Source: Spirogloea muscicola
Taxonomy: Eukaryota > Streptophyta > Zygnematophyceae > Spirogloeales > Spirogloeaceae
Length of the DNA: 16,043 nucleotides
Assembly (NCBI GenBank): GCA_009602725.1
Contig: WELB01000028.1
Coordinates: 36,082-52,124 of the forward strand
Direction of reading: 5' to 3'
The notes under the pieces are model-generated. The model had not been told where the DNA came from, ran no database searches, and was given only the letters and a program-made list of their open reading frames with translations. Made by a program: the position numbers and the translations under genes. This document shows, piece by piece, positions 1 to 12,724 of this stretch (positions within the stretch are counted from its first letter, which is position 1; each line of letters begins with the position of its first letter).

Positions 1-279
1 GCCCGGCCGCCGCGCCCGCCGCCCGCCCCGCGCTCGCCGTCGCCAGCTCGGTCGCCGTGGAGGAATTCGAGGTCTCTGCTGCGCCTCCGCGGCCGCGCCT
101 TCATCTCACCTGTGACGATCCCCCGCCTCGTCGGCTCCTCTCAGAGCCTCATCTCAGCTGGGGCTTCACCACATGTCCCAGCTGCCACGAGGCCTGCACA
201 ACTCCGCGAAGCTGCCGCTGGTGCCCGGCCTCTCCGTCCTCCCTGTCAGATCGCTGAGCGCTTCAGCCTTGCCGTTGCA
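1..279 (+). promoter_or_regulatory. GC-rich 5' leader/promoter region of the phosphoglucomutase gene
   Basis: This stretch precedes the PGM start codon at 280. The first 60 bases are almost pure G and C, like the 5' ends of the other genes here. An ATG at 173 opens a 62-codon frame that runs past the PGM start in another frame and stops at 361, so if transcribed it would be an overlapping upstream ORF. A pyrimidine-rich stretch ending in CTGTCAG at about 249 resembles a 3' splice site, so part of the leader may be an intron, or an upstream exon may exist. The PGM frame stays open upstream to at least 112 but has no in-frame ATG there. No TATA box is evident. Transcription start is not determinable. 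Confidence 0.4.
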
Positions 280-4911
<4,632 letters not shown>

Positions 4912-5473
4912 GCTTTCTCTATGGCAACAGAACCAGAAGCCTACACCTCTTCCACAAGATAGATGTTCAACACCTTGCTCAATGCTACCTACTCTTTGAC
5001 ATGAGATCTTTACACAATTAATTAGACATTCAAGAGCCCAGATGGCAGCAGCCTGCGCATCAGACTTCCGATATTGGTATACACGCTCTGCTCGCTACAT
5101 TCCTTTGACGGCGAATATAAGCCTTTGTGCGTGGTGGTCTGACATCTCCCTCGCGTTCGAAAAGTATTGCAAGCAGTCACGTGGCGCTTAATGGATGTGT
5201 CGTAAGTGGGCTGGCTTTTCACAGCCACTATTCCCTTGTACAGGATAATCACTTCTTTGCCGGTGTGAACGATTTGAAGCCCAACTGTCAGCTGCTCATG
5301 ATCGTTTGCACAATATGTTGCAGACGACAACCTATGACAAACACAGGCTAGTACTGCAGACACCTCAAACACGAAATGCTTGATCCAGGTTGTACACGGC
5401 ATATAAGGCAAGATAAGGGCCATGACAGTTGTCAATGCAGGATGACAAGACCAAAAAAAATAACACGAAGCAC
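4912..5473. other. Convergent intergenic region between PGM and the HIPL-like gene
   Basis: This spacer must hold the 3' UTRs of both flanking genes, which face each other. It is AT-richer than the coding regions on either side. TTACA at 5010-5014 (TGTAA on the minus strand, the green-algal polyadenylation motif) could serve the minus-strand gene; this is only a motif match. There is a run of eight A at 5453-5460. No convincing gene or RNA was seen; long open frames here lack protein-like features. Confidence 0.5.
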
Positions 5474-7283
5474 TTAGAAAAGAGCAAGCGCAATAAGGAG
5501 GGCTGCAATCAGGGCTGACTGCGCCGTAAATGTTTGGCCCACAGCTAAGTAGGCTGAAGAGGGACTTGGTGGTGGCGGGGACGAGGAGCCACTTGTGTTG
5601 GTGCATGTAGGGAGGCCGCAAAGGTCCGGAGACACAATGCGGTACACGCCCGAGGACGACAAAGCATAGACGTCGCCGCGATTATCGCGAGCCCACGACC
5701 ACCAGACGCCACTGTAAATCGTGTCGGTGCAATTGAGGGGCGAAGAAGTGGAGCAGTTGTAAGTGATGCTCTCGCTTGTCCACAAGCCGCTGCCTGCAGG
5801 GCTCTGCGTGGCAGCGTAGAAGGGTCCGTAGAGGTCGTTGAAGAGGTACTTGCCCTCAACGCACGGGTCGGCGGGCGAGTGGGAAACGAGGCCGCCAGTG
5901 ATGGACACCAGCGCAGACCCCGAGTGGTTGTAGACGAGGACAGGAAAGATGGCCTCATCACGCGCGAGCGTGGTATTGGGTCCGCCCAGCTTTGCTGCAG
6001 GGTGGTCCAGGTCGCCCTCGAAAATGCGCCACCCGTAGTTTCCACCGCTCACCACCACGTCCACCTCCTCCTGCTTCGTCTGCAAGTGCAGCACGGCAAA
6101 AGCGGCCCTGCCATGTCGCTCAGGCCTCGCATATGGCGTGCTCATTGGTATCAGCCCAAGATCCTCAAGGAGCTCGTGAGGCTTGCAAGCTCTCCCTCCC
6201 GAGGCACAGCAGCATCTTCGAGCAGCTCAATCGTGACGCAGAGACAACGGCTGTCTGGCAGCTTGCGAGCGCCCCATTGGACCACCGCAGCAGTGCGCAA
6301 GCTGCAGCAGCAATAGGCACAAGGAAATAGCTTGCGCAACTGCTGCCTGTCAGTGAGACCCTATCCTCCACCTCCAGCGCCTGTGCGTTGGATCGGGAAG
6401 AGCGAGGCAGCTCTGGCAGGGGAGCGCCCAACAGACCTCGCCGACGTCGCCGCACATGAAGAGGGAGGAGTTGGCGGAGTCGAAGCTGCAGCGCCAGGGG
6501 TTGCGGAAGCCCAGGGCGTAGATCTCGGGCTGTACGCCGGGCTGGGCGACGAACGGGTTGGACGGCGGGATGCCGTAGCCCCCGTAGACAGTGGTGTTGG
6601 GGACGCGCGCCGCGTCGGCCTGCGAGCCGGTGGGGTCGATGCGCAGGATCTTGCCGAGCAGGCTGCGCTTGTTCTGGGCGAAGTTGAAGGGGTCGCCGAC
6701 GCCGGAGGCGGAGCTGCCGCCGTCGCCGTACATGACGTAGAGGTAGCCGTCGTCGGGGCCCGTGATGATCTGCCCGCCGTGGTCATAGCTGTAGGGCAGG
6801 CGCTGCGGGAGCACGGCGAGCGTGCGCCTGCCTGAGAACATGGGATCGGGGACGGGATGGCGTCGTTAGAGGCCGAGGAGGGTGCGGGCCGCGCTGACCA
6901 TGGTGAGGATGCGGCGGGCCTCGGTGGCGTTGGCGGCGGCGGCGCCCGGCGGGGAGGCGACGAACTGGGCGACGACGGAGGAGTTCTGGCAGCCGCCGGC
7001 GCCGAGCTGGGCGACGGCGCAGCCGAGCTGCGGGGCGCAGGCGCAGGGGCCGTCGCAGTCGGGCACCACCGCCGGGTTGCACGAGTAGGAGGCGTAGAGG
7101 CGGCCGTCGGCGGTGAAGTTGGGCGAGAAGGCGACGCCCAGGAGGCCGAACTCGCCGTCGTACGCGACGCGGGCCGTGAGGTCGAGGAACGGCGCGCCCG
7201 TCTCGTCGACGGCGGCGCCGCCGCCGCGCGGCGGCAGGTCCACCATGGTCACGACGCCGGCCTGGGTGTTGAGCGCCGCCGNT
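5474..7283 (-). CDS. HIPL-like / glucose-sorbosone dehydrogenase (GSDH) domain protein, GPI-anchored; 5' end unresolved
   Basis: Beta-propeller protein of the soluble PQQ aldose dehydrogenase/HIPL family, probably at the cell surface. Exons in coding order: about 7283-6899, 6802-6437, 6079-5474. Both introns (6898-6803 and 6436-6080) start GT, end AG and are phase 0. Landmarks: EFGLLGVAFSPNF, a cysteine-rich insert (CDGPCACAPQLGC), EARRILTM, DHGGQI with the His equivalent to the catalytic His of PQQ glucose dehydrogenase, NFAQNKRSLLGKI, GFRNPWRCSFD with the conserved Arg, and GGNYGWRIFEG. The C-terminus has a Ser/Pro-rich linker and then a hydrophobic end (ALIAALLIALALF), a typical GPI-attachment signal. 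About 450 residues are visible. The N-terminal domain of plant HIPLs and a clear signal peptide are missing. Upstream lies an N (7282) and then repeats. An ATG at 7320 (MAPPPALLRLAL) is in another frame and would need one indel to join. Enzyme activity is not established for HIPLs. Confidence 0.87.
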
Positions 7284-7571
7284 CCAGGGCCAGGCGCAGC
7301 AGCGCGGGCGGCGGCGCCATGGCGGGTGGAGGGCGCGGGGGGGCGGGGCGGCCTGGCCCACCAGGTCAACCTCCGCCGCCACGTCGGCTCGCCACGGCCG
7401 ACCGCCGGGAGAAGCGGCTACCCGACACTCGGCAGCGCCTGCTGTGGTCTCTTTCGTTACTGAGAGTCGCATGCTGCACTGTCGCAGTCCTCAGCACTCC
7501 GGCTCCTTCAGACCTTGTCCATTCCTTTCCCAGCGCCGTGTCCCGCAGGCGCGGTGAGCCGGCTTACTTCA
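7284..7571. other. GC-rich upstream region of the HIPL-like gene merging into LINE-tail fragments
   Basis: From 7284 to about 7470 the sequence is extremely GC-rich with runs of G and C, and probably holds the missing 5' part or promoter of the minus-strand gene. No signal-peptide exon can be placed in frame with confidence. From about 7475 to 7535 there is a diverged copy of the LINE-tail 3' UTR (GTCGCAG... then CCTTGTCCATTCCTTT), which marks the left edge of the repeat array. Confidence 0.45.
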
Positions 7572-7756
7572 ACGCCGCTGGCTCGTGGGCTCAGGTGTAT
7601 CGTATGCGCTTGTCCGTCTCCCTCCAGCGGTCCATGGCCCACGCCTTGCATCTGCGTGCTGGCCGTGCTCTCGCTGCGGCCTCCGGCTTTCGTCAGGGAG
7701 ATAGTTTTCGGGCAGCTAGTCTGTCGGATGTGAGGCTCCTCACTCGTAACTACTGA
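7566..7756 (+). pseudogene. C-terminal tail of LINE-like ORF, array unit 1
   Basis: Open frame with FNAAGSWAQVYRMRLSVS, then RSMAHALHLRAGRALAAASG, ending SDVRLLTRNY and TGA at 7754-7756. It aligns with the end of the long RT-bearing copy (FNAAGSLAQVF, RAGRAMAAASG, SDLTLLTRGY, stop 12117-12119). It is a 5'-truncated remnant without RT. Confidence 0.85.
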
Positions 7757-8004
7757 GTGGTCCATCCTCCCCCCCTTCTGCCATAGCCTCTTCAGGCCCC
7801 ACAGTCGCAGCTTAGCTCGTACTTTGGCCCCTTCGAACCTTGTCAATTCTTTTCGGGCTGGCTCCTCACAGCCCTTGCCCCCATTGGGAGAGCCACTTCT
7901 CTCTTTCACAGCCCTCGCCCCCTTCAATGGCTATTTGTTCTCCTTTTCCCAGCCACCAGTTCATCTGGCCGCGCTTGCTTTCTTTCGTTAGCTGCTCGTT
8001 AGTT

Positions 8005-8189
8005 ACGCCGCTGGATCGTGGGCTCAGGTATATCGTAAGCGCTTGTCCGTCTCCCTCCAGCGGTCCATGGCCCACGCCTTGCATCTGCGTGCTGGCCGTG
8101 CTCTCGCTGCGGCCTCCGGCTTTCGTCAGGGGGATAGTTTTCCGGCAGCTAGTCTGTCGGATGTGAGGCTCCTCACTCGTAACTACTGA
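8005..8189 (+). pseudogene. C-terminal tail of LINE-like ORF, array unit 2
   Basis: Same tail as unit 1 in the same relative frame, ending SDVRLLTRNY with TGA at 8187-8189. The Met of YRMRL is Lys here. Coding sequence starts directly at the unit junction and has no start codon of its own. Confidence 0.8.
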
Positions 8190-8440
8190 GTGGTCCATCC
8201 TCCCCCCTTCTGCCATAGCCTCTTCAGGCCCCACAGTCGCTGCTTAGCTCGTACTTTGGCCCCTTCGACCTTGTCAATTCTTTTCGGGCTGGCTCCTCAC
8301 AGCCCTTGCCCCCATTGGGAGAGCCACTTCTCTCTTTCACAGCCCTCGCCCCCTTCAATGGAGCTATTTATTCTCCTTCTTTTCCCAGCCACCAGTTCAT
8401 CTGGCCGCGCTTGCTTTCTTTCGCTAGCTGCTCGTTAGTT

Positions 8441-8630
8441 ACGCCGCTGGCTCGTGGGCTCAGGTATATCGAAAGCGCTTGTCCGTCTCCCTCCAGCGGT
8501 CCATGGCCCACGCCTTGCATCTGCGTGCTGGCCTGGCCGTGCTCTCGCTGCGGCCTCCGGCTTTCGTCAGGGGGATAGTTTTCCGGCAGCTAGTCTGTCG
8601 GATGTGAGGCTCCTCACTCGTAACTACTGA
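8441..8630 (+). pseudogene. C-terminal tail of LINE-like ORF, array unit 3
   Basis: Third copy of the tail, ending at TGA 8628-8630. It contains an in-frame 6-bp CTGGCC duplication (two extra residues near RAG). Its 3' UTR is cut at about 8776, where sequence of a different LINE copy begins. Confidence 0.8.
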
Positions 8631-8778
8631 GTGGTCCATCCTCCCCCCTTCTGCCATAGCCTCTTCAGGCCCCGCAGTCGCTGCGTAGCTCGTAGTTTGG
8701 CCCCTTCGAACCTTGTCAATTCTTTTCGGGCTGGCTTCTCACAGCCCTTGCCCCCATTGGGAGAGCCACTTCTTCTGC

Positions 8779-9180
8779 TTGGTTCGGACATCATGGACAT
8801 CTACGGCGGCTACAGAACGAAGTGGTCTTCCCTCCTCCATCGCCTGGCACTGCATGTCAATGCCCGCCGACGTAGTCGGGCGGGTAGCTTGGGGCATTCG
8901 AGCGTCCCGCAAGCCACCGTTGCATGCTATAGAGTGCGGCGATCATCGAGTCTACAGCGCTCCCAGGCACTCGCAATACACCAGCGTGCTGGTCGTGCGG
9001 TAGCCCAGGCTAATTGCTTCCGTGGTGGTGGTTTGTCAGTATAGCATGATGTCAGATATGCATGTGCTCACTCGGGGATATCAGTGTCCCCCTTAGCCAG
9101 CTCATTACCCAGTTAACAAGACATTTGTAAGGCTAGACTTGGCCTCCCTCTCAATTTCATGCGCACTGCGCGCCTTCTCT
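8779..9180 (+). mobile_element. 5'-truncated tail of a second, diverged LINE-like copy
   Basis: Coding frame to the stop at 9042-9044 shows LLHRLALHVNARR and LAIHQRAGRAVAQ, which align with LLQRLARQAIDQQ and YAVHTRAGRAMAA of the long copy, so it covers about the last 110 residues. The 3' UTR (from about 9071: CCCCCTTAGCCAGCTCA, then AAGGCTAGACTTGGCC) matches the 3' UTR of the long copy at about 12163-12250. About 45 bases just after the stop region are deleted relative to that copy. The element ends where the long copy starts, so the two are head-to-tail. Confidence 0.75.
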
Positions 9181-9202
9181 TTCGGCCCTTCCTCAAGATC
9201 GG

Positions 9203-12119
9203 TTGTGGCTGGCCGGCCTCGACCTGGTGGCAGCCGTCCACCGCCAGGCGGCCCTCCCGCTCGTCCGCCATGTCCCCGCCGGGTGCGCCCGCACATCCGT
9301 CGCGCGCTCCGCCCGGCGATGCAGCGGCTTGCCAGGGACCACCAGGACGAGGTGGCTTGGAAGCAGCTCCTCCTCTTCCGCCGGCTGTTGCTCGGGCGTA
9401 CCTCCCACGACGGCCCCTTCTGGAGCGCGTCCAATGGTTCGAGAGCGGACATTGGGAGGAGCTCCTTGCGCGCCACGACGCAGCGGTGGCGGCCTCGGCA
9501 GCAAACCGAGGTGACGCGCGGGCCGCACCAGACAGGGCCGCCAACGTCCGCCAGGCCCTGCGTTTCGGTAACACGGGCGAGTTGTCCAGGGCGGTCCAGC
9601 CCTGGACGACCCGGTGCTGGCGCCCATCAATGCTGCCACAAGGGCGGCCCTGGAGTCCCTGCACCCTGCGGCTCGCACCCCCCTGCCCCCCGTGGCTGGC
9701 CACCTTCGCACCGCCGGAGGAGGTGGTCCTCGAAGCCGACGCCCTGCGGAAGGCCCTGCAGAGCAGCCGCCGCGCGGCCGCTGGAGGTCCTTCCCACATG
9801 CTTACCGAGCACCTCCGGGAACTCTTCCTGGAAGGCGACCGGCCGACTTCCAAGCGCTCCACCAGGTGTGCCAGCTCCTCGCTCGCGACCAGGTCCCGGC
9901 CAGCATTCGCGGCATCCTGTGCACCAGTACACTGCTGGCGCTCAGCAAGGCCGGTGGGGGGGTCAGGCCCATCGCCATCGGTGAGGTGCTCTACCGCCTG
10001 GTGGGGTGCGCGCTTTGGCAACAGATCGCAGGGCAGGCCCAGGCACACCTGGCGCCCCAACAGTTTGGTGCGGGGCTGCAGAGCGACGGTGAGACGGTCG
10101 TGCACGGCGTACGGGCCACCCTGGACCTGCATTTCTGGTGGGTGGCCACTGCGGTCGACGTCTGCAACGCCTTCAACAGCGTTGATCGGAATGTCATTGC
10201 GGAGGAGCTGAGAGAGGCCTTCCCCAGCCTTCTACCCTTCTTCAGGCTGGGGTACGGTCAGCCATGCGAGCTGCAGTGGCGGGCGGGGAGTGGTGACGTG
10301 GAGACCCTCCACTCCACTAGGGGCGCGTGCCAAGGGGATCCACTGGCGGGGTTTTACTATGCGTTGGCACATCACCGTGCGCTCCAGGCAACGGTCGCGG
10401 TTCACCCTGGCGTCCTCGTGCCGACATACGCTGATGACGCCACGCTGGTGGAGAAGCCAGAGAACGTCGCAGCAGCCTTTGCCACCCTCCAAGTGCAGCT
10501 GAGCACGATCGGCCTGGACATTCGGGCGGACAAATGCAGCGCCTGGTCCCCCTTGGGCCTGCCAGCCCACCTGCGCCTGCCCGTGGGCTGCCAGACACCA
10601 GCCAGGGGCCTCCCCCTCCTCGGCGTCCCCCTAGGCGCACCTGCCTTTGTGATGGAGCAGCTGCAGGCGCGGCTGCAGGAACGCCCCCGGCCGGCGGACC
10701 GCCTTCACACGCTGCAGGACATGCAGCTGGCGACCGCTATGCTGACTCGTTGCATCACGAAGCGGCCACACTATCTGGCCTGCACCATCCCTCCCTCACC
10801 GGCGGTGAAGGCAGCGTATGCGGCATTTGACTCCGGCATCCTGGCGTCCGCGGCCACCCTCGTGCAGCACCCTGAGTTCCTTACCTCACCAGCTGTGCTG
10901 CTGCAGACTAGCCTGCCGGCCAGCAGCGGCGGCTTGGGATGCCGCTCAGTTGCCCGCGCCTGCGAGGCGGCCTACATGGCAGCTGGGCTCAGGTTGCAGC
11001 CCCCGTGTGCCAGAGATTCATCGTCCACAGCCAGAGCGCCCTGGAGCAGGCGGCAGCTGAAGTGGAGATCGGCCAGCTGCCCTTTCAGGTTGCCCTCCGC
11101 TCTGCCCGCGACGGGCTCCTTGCGGTCCACCCCAACATGTCGGAGCAGGCCGTCCCTTTCGTCCACCTCGCCCACACCCCTGACCTGCGTGCCCAGGCAC
11201 GCCTCACGGCGCTGGTTGAAAAAGCGGCCTCTGACCAGGTGGTGGAGCTCTCCCTCCGTCTGACCTTCGCGGGCACGCCCGGCTTCTCTCAGCCTTCTCC
11301 CCTGGGGCGGCGGCGTGGTTATCAGCGCTCCCACTCTACGCTCACCATGCCCGATGAGGTCTTCAGGACGGCGGTCCACCGGCTCTTGGGCCTCCTCCCT
11401 CCCTGCCTCGTGGGCGTCACTCAGTGCGAGTGCGGTGCCCGTTACGCCGACCCTGCGGAGCTGGCTGCGCATATGCTCCATTGCGTGCACGGGGGTGAGC
11501 GGACCGGTTCCCACGATCTCCTGCGAGATGGCATGCAGGGGGTTTTATGGAGGCGGTCTTCAAGGTGGCTGTGGAAAGCACCTCAATAATGCCCTTTCAG
11601 CTGGGCGCGGACGGCCAGCCCCACACTCGACGCGCTGACCTGGTCACCATCCCGCCCGGCGGCGGTCCCCGCATCATCGCCGATGTGGTGACAATTGACT
11701 GCATCGACTCCGCCAATCCCACCAGATCGGCGTCGTTTGCAGGGCACGCGGTCGGCCAGGCGGCCCGTGGCAAGGAGCGAAAATATGCCGATCACCTGGT
11801 TGGTGATGAGTTTGCGGCCCTGGCGATAGATGTACACGGGGCTTTCGGCGGCTGCTGGCTGGATCTCCTCCAGCGGCTTGCCCGTCAGGCCATTGACCAG
11901 CAGCCAGGTCTGCCAGGGGCGATGCCCGACTTCAACGCCGCTGGGTCGCTCGCCCAAGTCTTCTGTATGCGCCTGGCCGTATCAGTTCAACGCTCCCTTG
12001 CCTACGCCGTCCACACGCGAGCAGGCCGTGCTATGGCTGCCGCCTCTGGGTCTCGGCAGAGTGCCTCTTTCCCTGCACCGAGCTACTCCGACCTGACGTT
12101 GCTCACTCGCGGGTACTGA
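9203..12119 (+). pseudogene. Reverse transcriptase ORF with CCHC-like cluster and restriction-like endonuclease-like C-terminus, multiple frameshifts
   Basis: The protein is readable only by moving between frames: about 9203-9270 (frame 2), 9260-9415 (frame 1, VAWKQLLLFRRLLL), 9415-9600 (frame 3, WFESGHWEELLARHD), 9600-9690 (frame 2), 9690-9840 (frame 3), 9840-11000 (frame 2), 11000-11580 (frame 1) and 11547-12119 (frame 3). The RT core is intact in one frame: GGVRPIAIG, motif A AVDVCNAFNSVDR (catalytic Asp 10157-10159), motif B GACQGDPL (10322-10345), motif C YADD (10427-10438) and motif D GLDIRADKC. A C-x-C-x12-H-x3-C cluster (CECG...HMLHC) lies at 11425-11484. The C-terminus has RRADL, then ADVVTID, then GKERKY, resembling the (P)D...D/E...K pattern of restriction-like endonucleases of R2-type LINEs; that assignment is inference. 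At least seven frameshifts make it non-functional as written. Confidence 0.82.
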
Positions 12120-12260
12120 GCTTCCCTCTGCATCGTCTTGTGTTTTGTTGGATATTAGTGCTCCCCTTAGCCAACTCAGTACCCCGTTACCAGGACATCA
12201 GTAAGGCTAAGATTGGCCTCTCTTTCAATCTCATGCGCACCGCGTGCCTTCTCGAGCCCT
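12120..12260 (+). repeat. 3' UTR segment of the long LINE copy, direct repeat of about 9065-9180
   Basis: After the stop at 12117-12119, the segment CTCCCCTTAGCCAACTCAGT through AAGGCTAAGATTGGCC and CATGCGCACCGCG recurs in slightly diverged form just upstream of the RT region. These near-matching 3' UTRs bracket the RT copy and could be mistaken for short terminal repeats. Confidence 0.75.
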
Positions 12261-12324
12261 TCTTCTTTTCTCTTCTCTCTGGACTGGCCAATCACAGCCC
12301 TCGTCCCCGCCCCCGGCCCCAGAA

Positions 12325-12365
12325 GAAGTGGCTCTCCCAAGGGGGGCAAGGGAAGAGCCCACTTC
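12325..12365. repeat. Hairpin-forming inverted repeat
   Basis: The left arm GAAGTGGCTCTCCC (12325-12338) and the right arm GGGAAGAGCCCACTTC (12350-12365) are complementary apart from a 2-nt difference, with a G-rich loop of about 11 nt. The left arm is the reverse complement of the GGGAGAGCCACTTC motif of the array units, so the hairpin probably formed by joining tail fragments in opposite orientation. Confidence 0.65.
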
Positions 12366-12400
12366 TTTTGGGCTTTGCTGGGAAAAGTCTTCCTTCTGGG

Positions 12401-12440
12401 CTTTGGGTTTGGAGTTTAGGGTTTAGGGTTTAGGGTTTAG
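12401..12440 (+). repeat. Interstitial telomere-type repeat (TTTAGGG)n
   Basis: Three perfect TTTAGGG units plus TTTAG cover 12415-12440. They are preceded by two degenerate units (TTTGGG, TTTGGAG) from 12402. This is the plant/green-algal (Arabidopsis-type) telomere unit. The G-rich strand is on plus, so it would point to a chromosome end on the right. It lies among LINE-tail fragments, not at a chromosome end in this window. Confidence 0.9.
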
Positions 12441-12724
12441 AGACGAAATTGCTCTCACAGCCCTTGCCCCCTTTGGAGGAGCCACTTTCACAGCCCTCGC
12501 CCCCGTTGGGAGAGCCACCTTCTTTCTTCGATAGAGCCTACTTTCTCTCAACAGCCCCTGCCTTATAATTGATAGAGCTCTTGTGTCTTTTGGGCTGCTT
12601 TCTCACATTCTCCGTTCCTTTTCTGTGGGCGAGCAATTTCGTCTTCATTCTTTTCTGGGCTGGCAATCACAGCCATCGCCCTCTACTGGAAGAGTCACTC
12701 TCTCAGAGCCATTGCCTTACAGTG
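12441..12724 (+). repeat. Plus-oriented fragments of the LINE-tail 3' UTR
   Basis: Several diverged copies of the array's 3' UTR motif occur: CACAGCCCTTGCCCCCTTTG near 12457, CACAGCCCTCGCCCCCGTTG near 12490, ACAGCCCCTGCC near 12550, and a longer match (TTCATTCTTTTCTGGGCTGG) near 12645. No coding remnant was recognised. Lengths and spacing are irregular, so these look like scrambled or decayed tails. Confidence 0.6.

Larger units (their letters stand above)
7572..8776 (+). repeat. Tandem array of about 435-bp LINE-tail units (2 full, 1 partial)
   Basis: Units start at ACGCCGCTGG: 7572-8004, 8005-8440 and 8441-8776 (the last cut short). They are nearly identical; differences include a 6-bp CTGGCC duplication in unit 3 and single substitutions. 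Each carries the last 60 or so codons of a LINE-like ORF followed by a 3' UTR with the motif GGGCTG-loop-CAGCCC. The join between units 1/2 and 2/3 is at the same point (CTGCTCGTTAGTTACGCC). This fits local tandem amplification of one truncated insertion better than independent insertions. Confidence 0.9.
9181..12300 (+). mobile_element. LINE-like non-LTR retrotransposon, long but 5'-truncated and frameshifted
   Basis: A plus-strand retroelement with one recognisable ORF region (pseudogene entry) and a 3' UTR. Its left edge is set by the end of the preceding copy's 3' UTR at about 9180. The right edge is unclear: homology to the other 3' UTR stops at about 12255, but a CACAGCCC tail motif shared with the array lies at 12294-12300. 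No LTR, poly(A) tail or obvious target-site duplication was seen. The usual upstream ORF1 or an AP endonuclease domain is not visible, so the copy is truncated or belongs to a group that lacks them. Confidence 0.8.

Noticed and set aside
5453-5460. A8 run as a retrogene or LINE poly(A) tail
   Set aside because: It is too short, with no target-site duplication and no upstream retrocopy. It lies in ordinary 3' UTR/intergenic sequence.
5022-5621. 199-residue open frame on the minus strand
   Set aside because: It overlaps the last exon of the HIPL-like gene in another frame, has no recognisable motif, and covers 3' UTR sequence. Most likely chance.
6857-7756. 299-residue plus-strand frame
   Set aside because: It is antisense to the HIPL-like exon, made of Gly/Ala/Arg-rich low-complexity sequence, and runs into the LINE tail of unit 1. 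Only its last part is meaningful, as the LINE tail.
7572-8776. CRISPR-like or minisatellite array
   Set aside because: Units are about 435 bp with no short repeat/spacer pattern and contain a LINE ORF tail. The eukaryotic context also argues against CRISPR.
9113-10132. 339-residue minus-strand frame
   Set aside because: Antisense to the RT region in GC-rich sequence. The plus strand carries the RT motifs, so this is a shadow.
9071-12250. Direct repeats flanking the RT region read as LTRs
   Set aside because: The repeats are LINE 3' UTRs: the left one is preceded by a matching ORF tail. The RT is LINE-type and no primer binding site, integrase or protease is visible.
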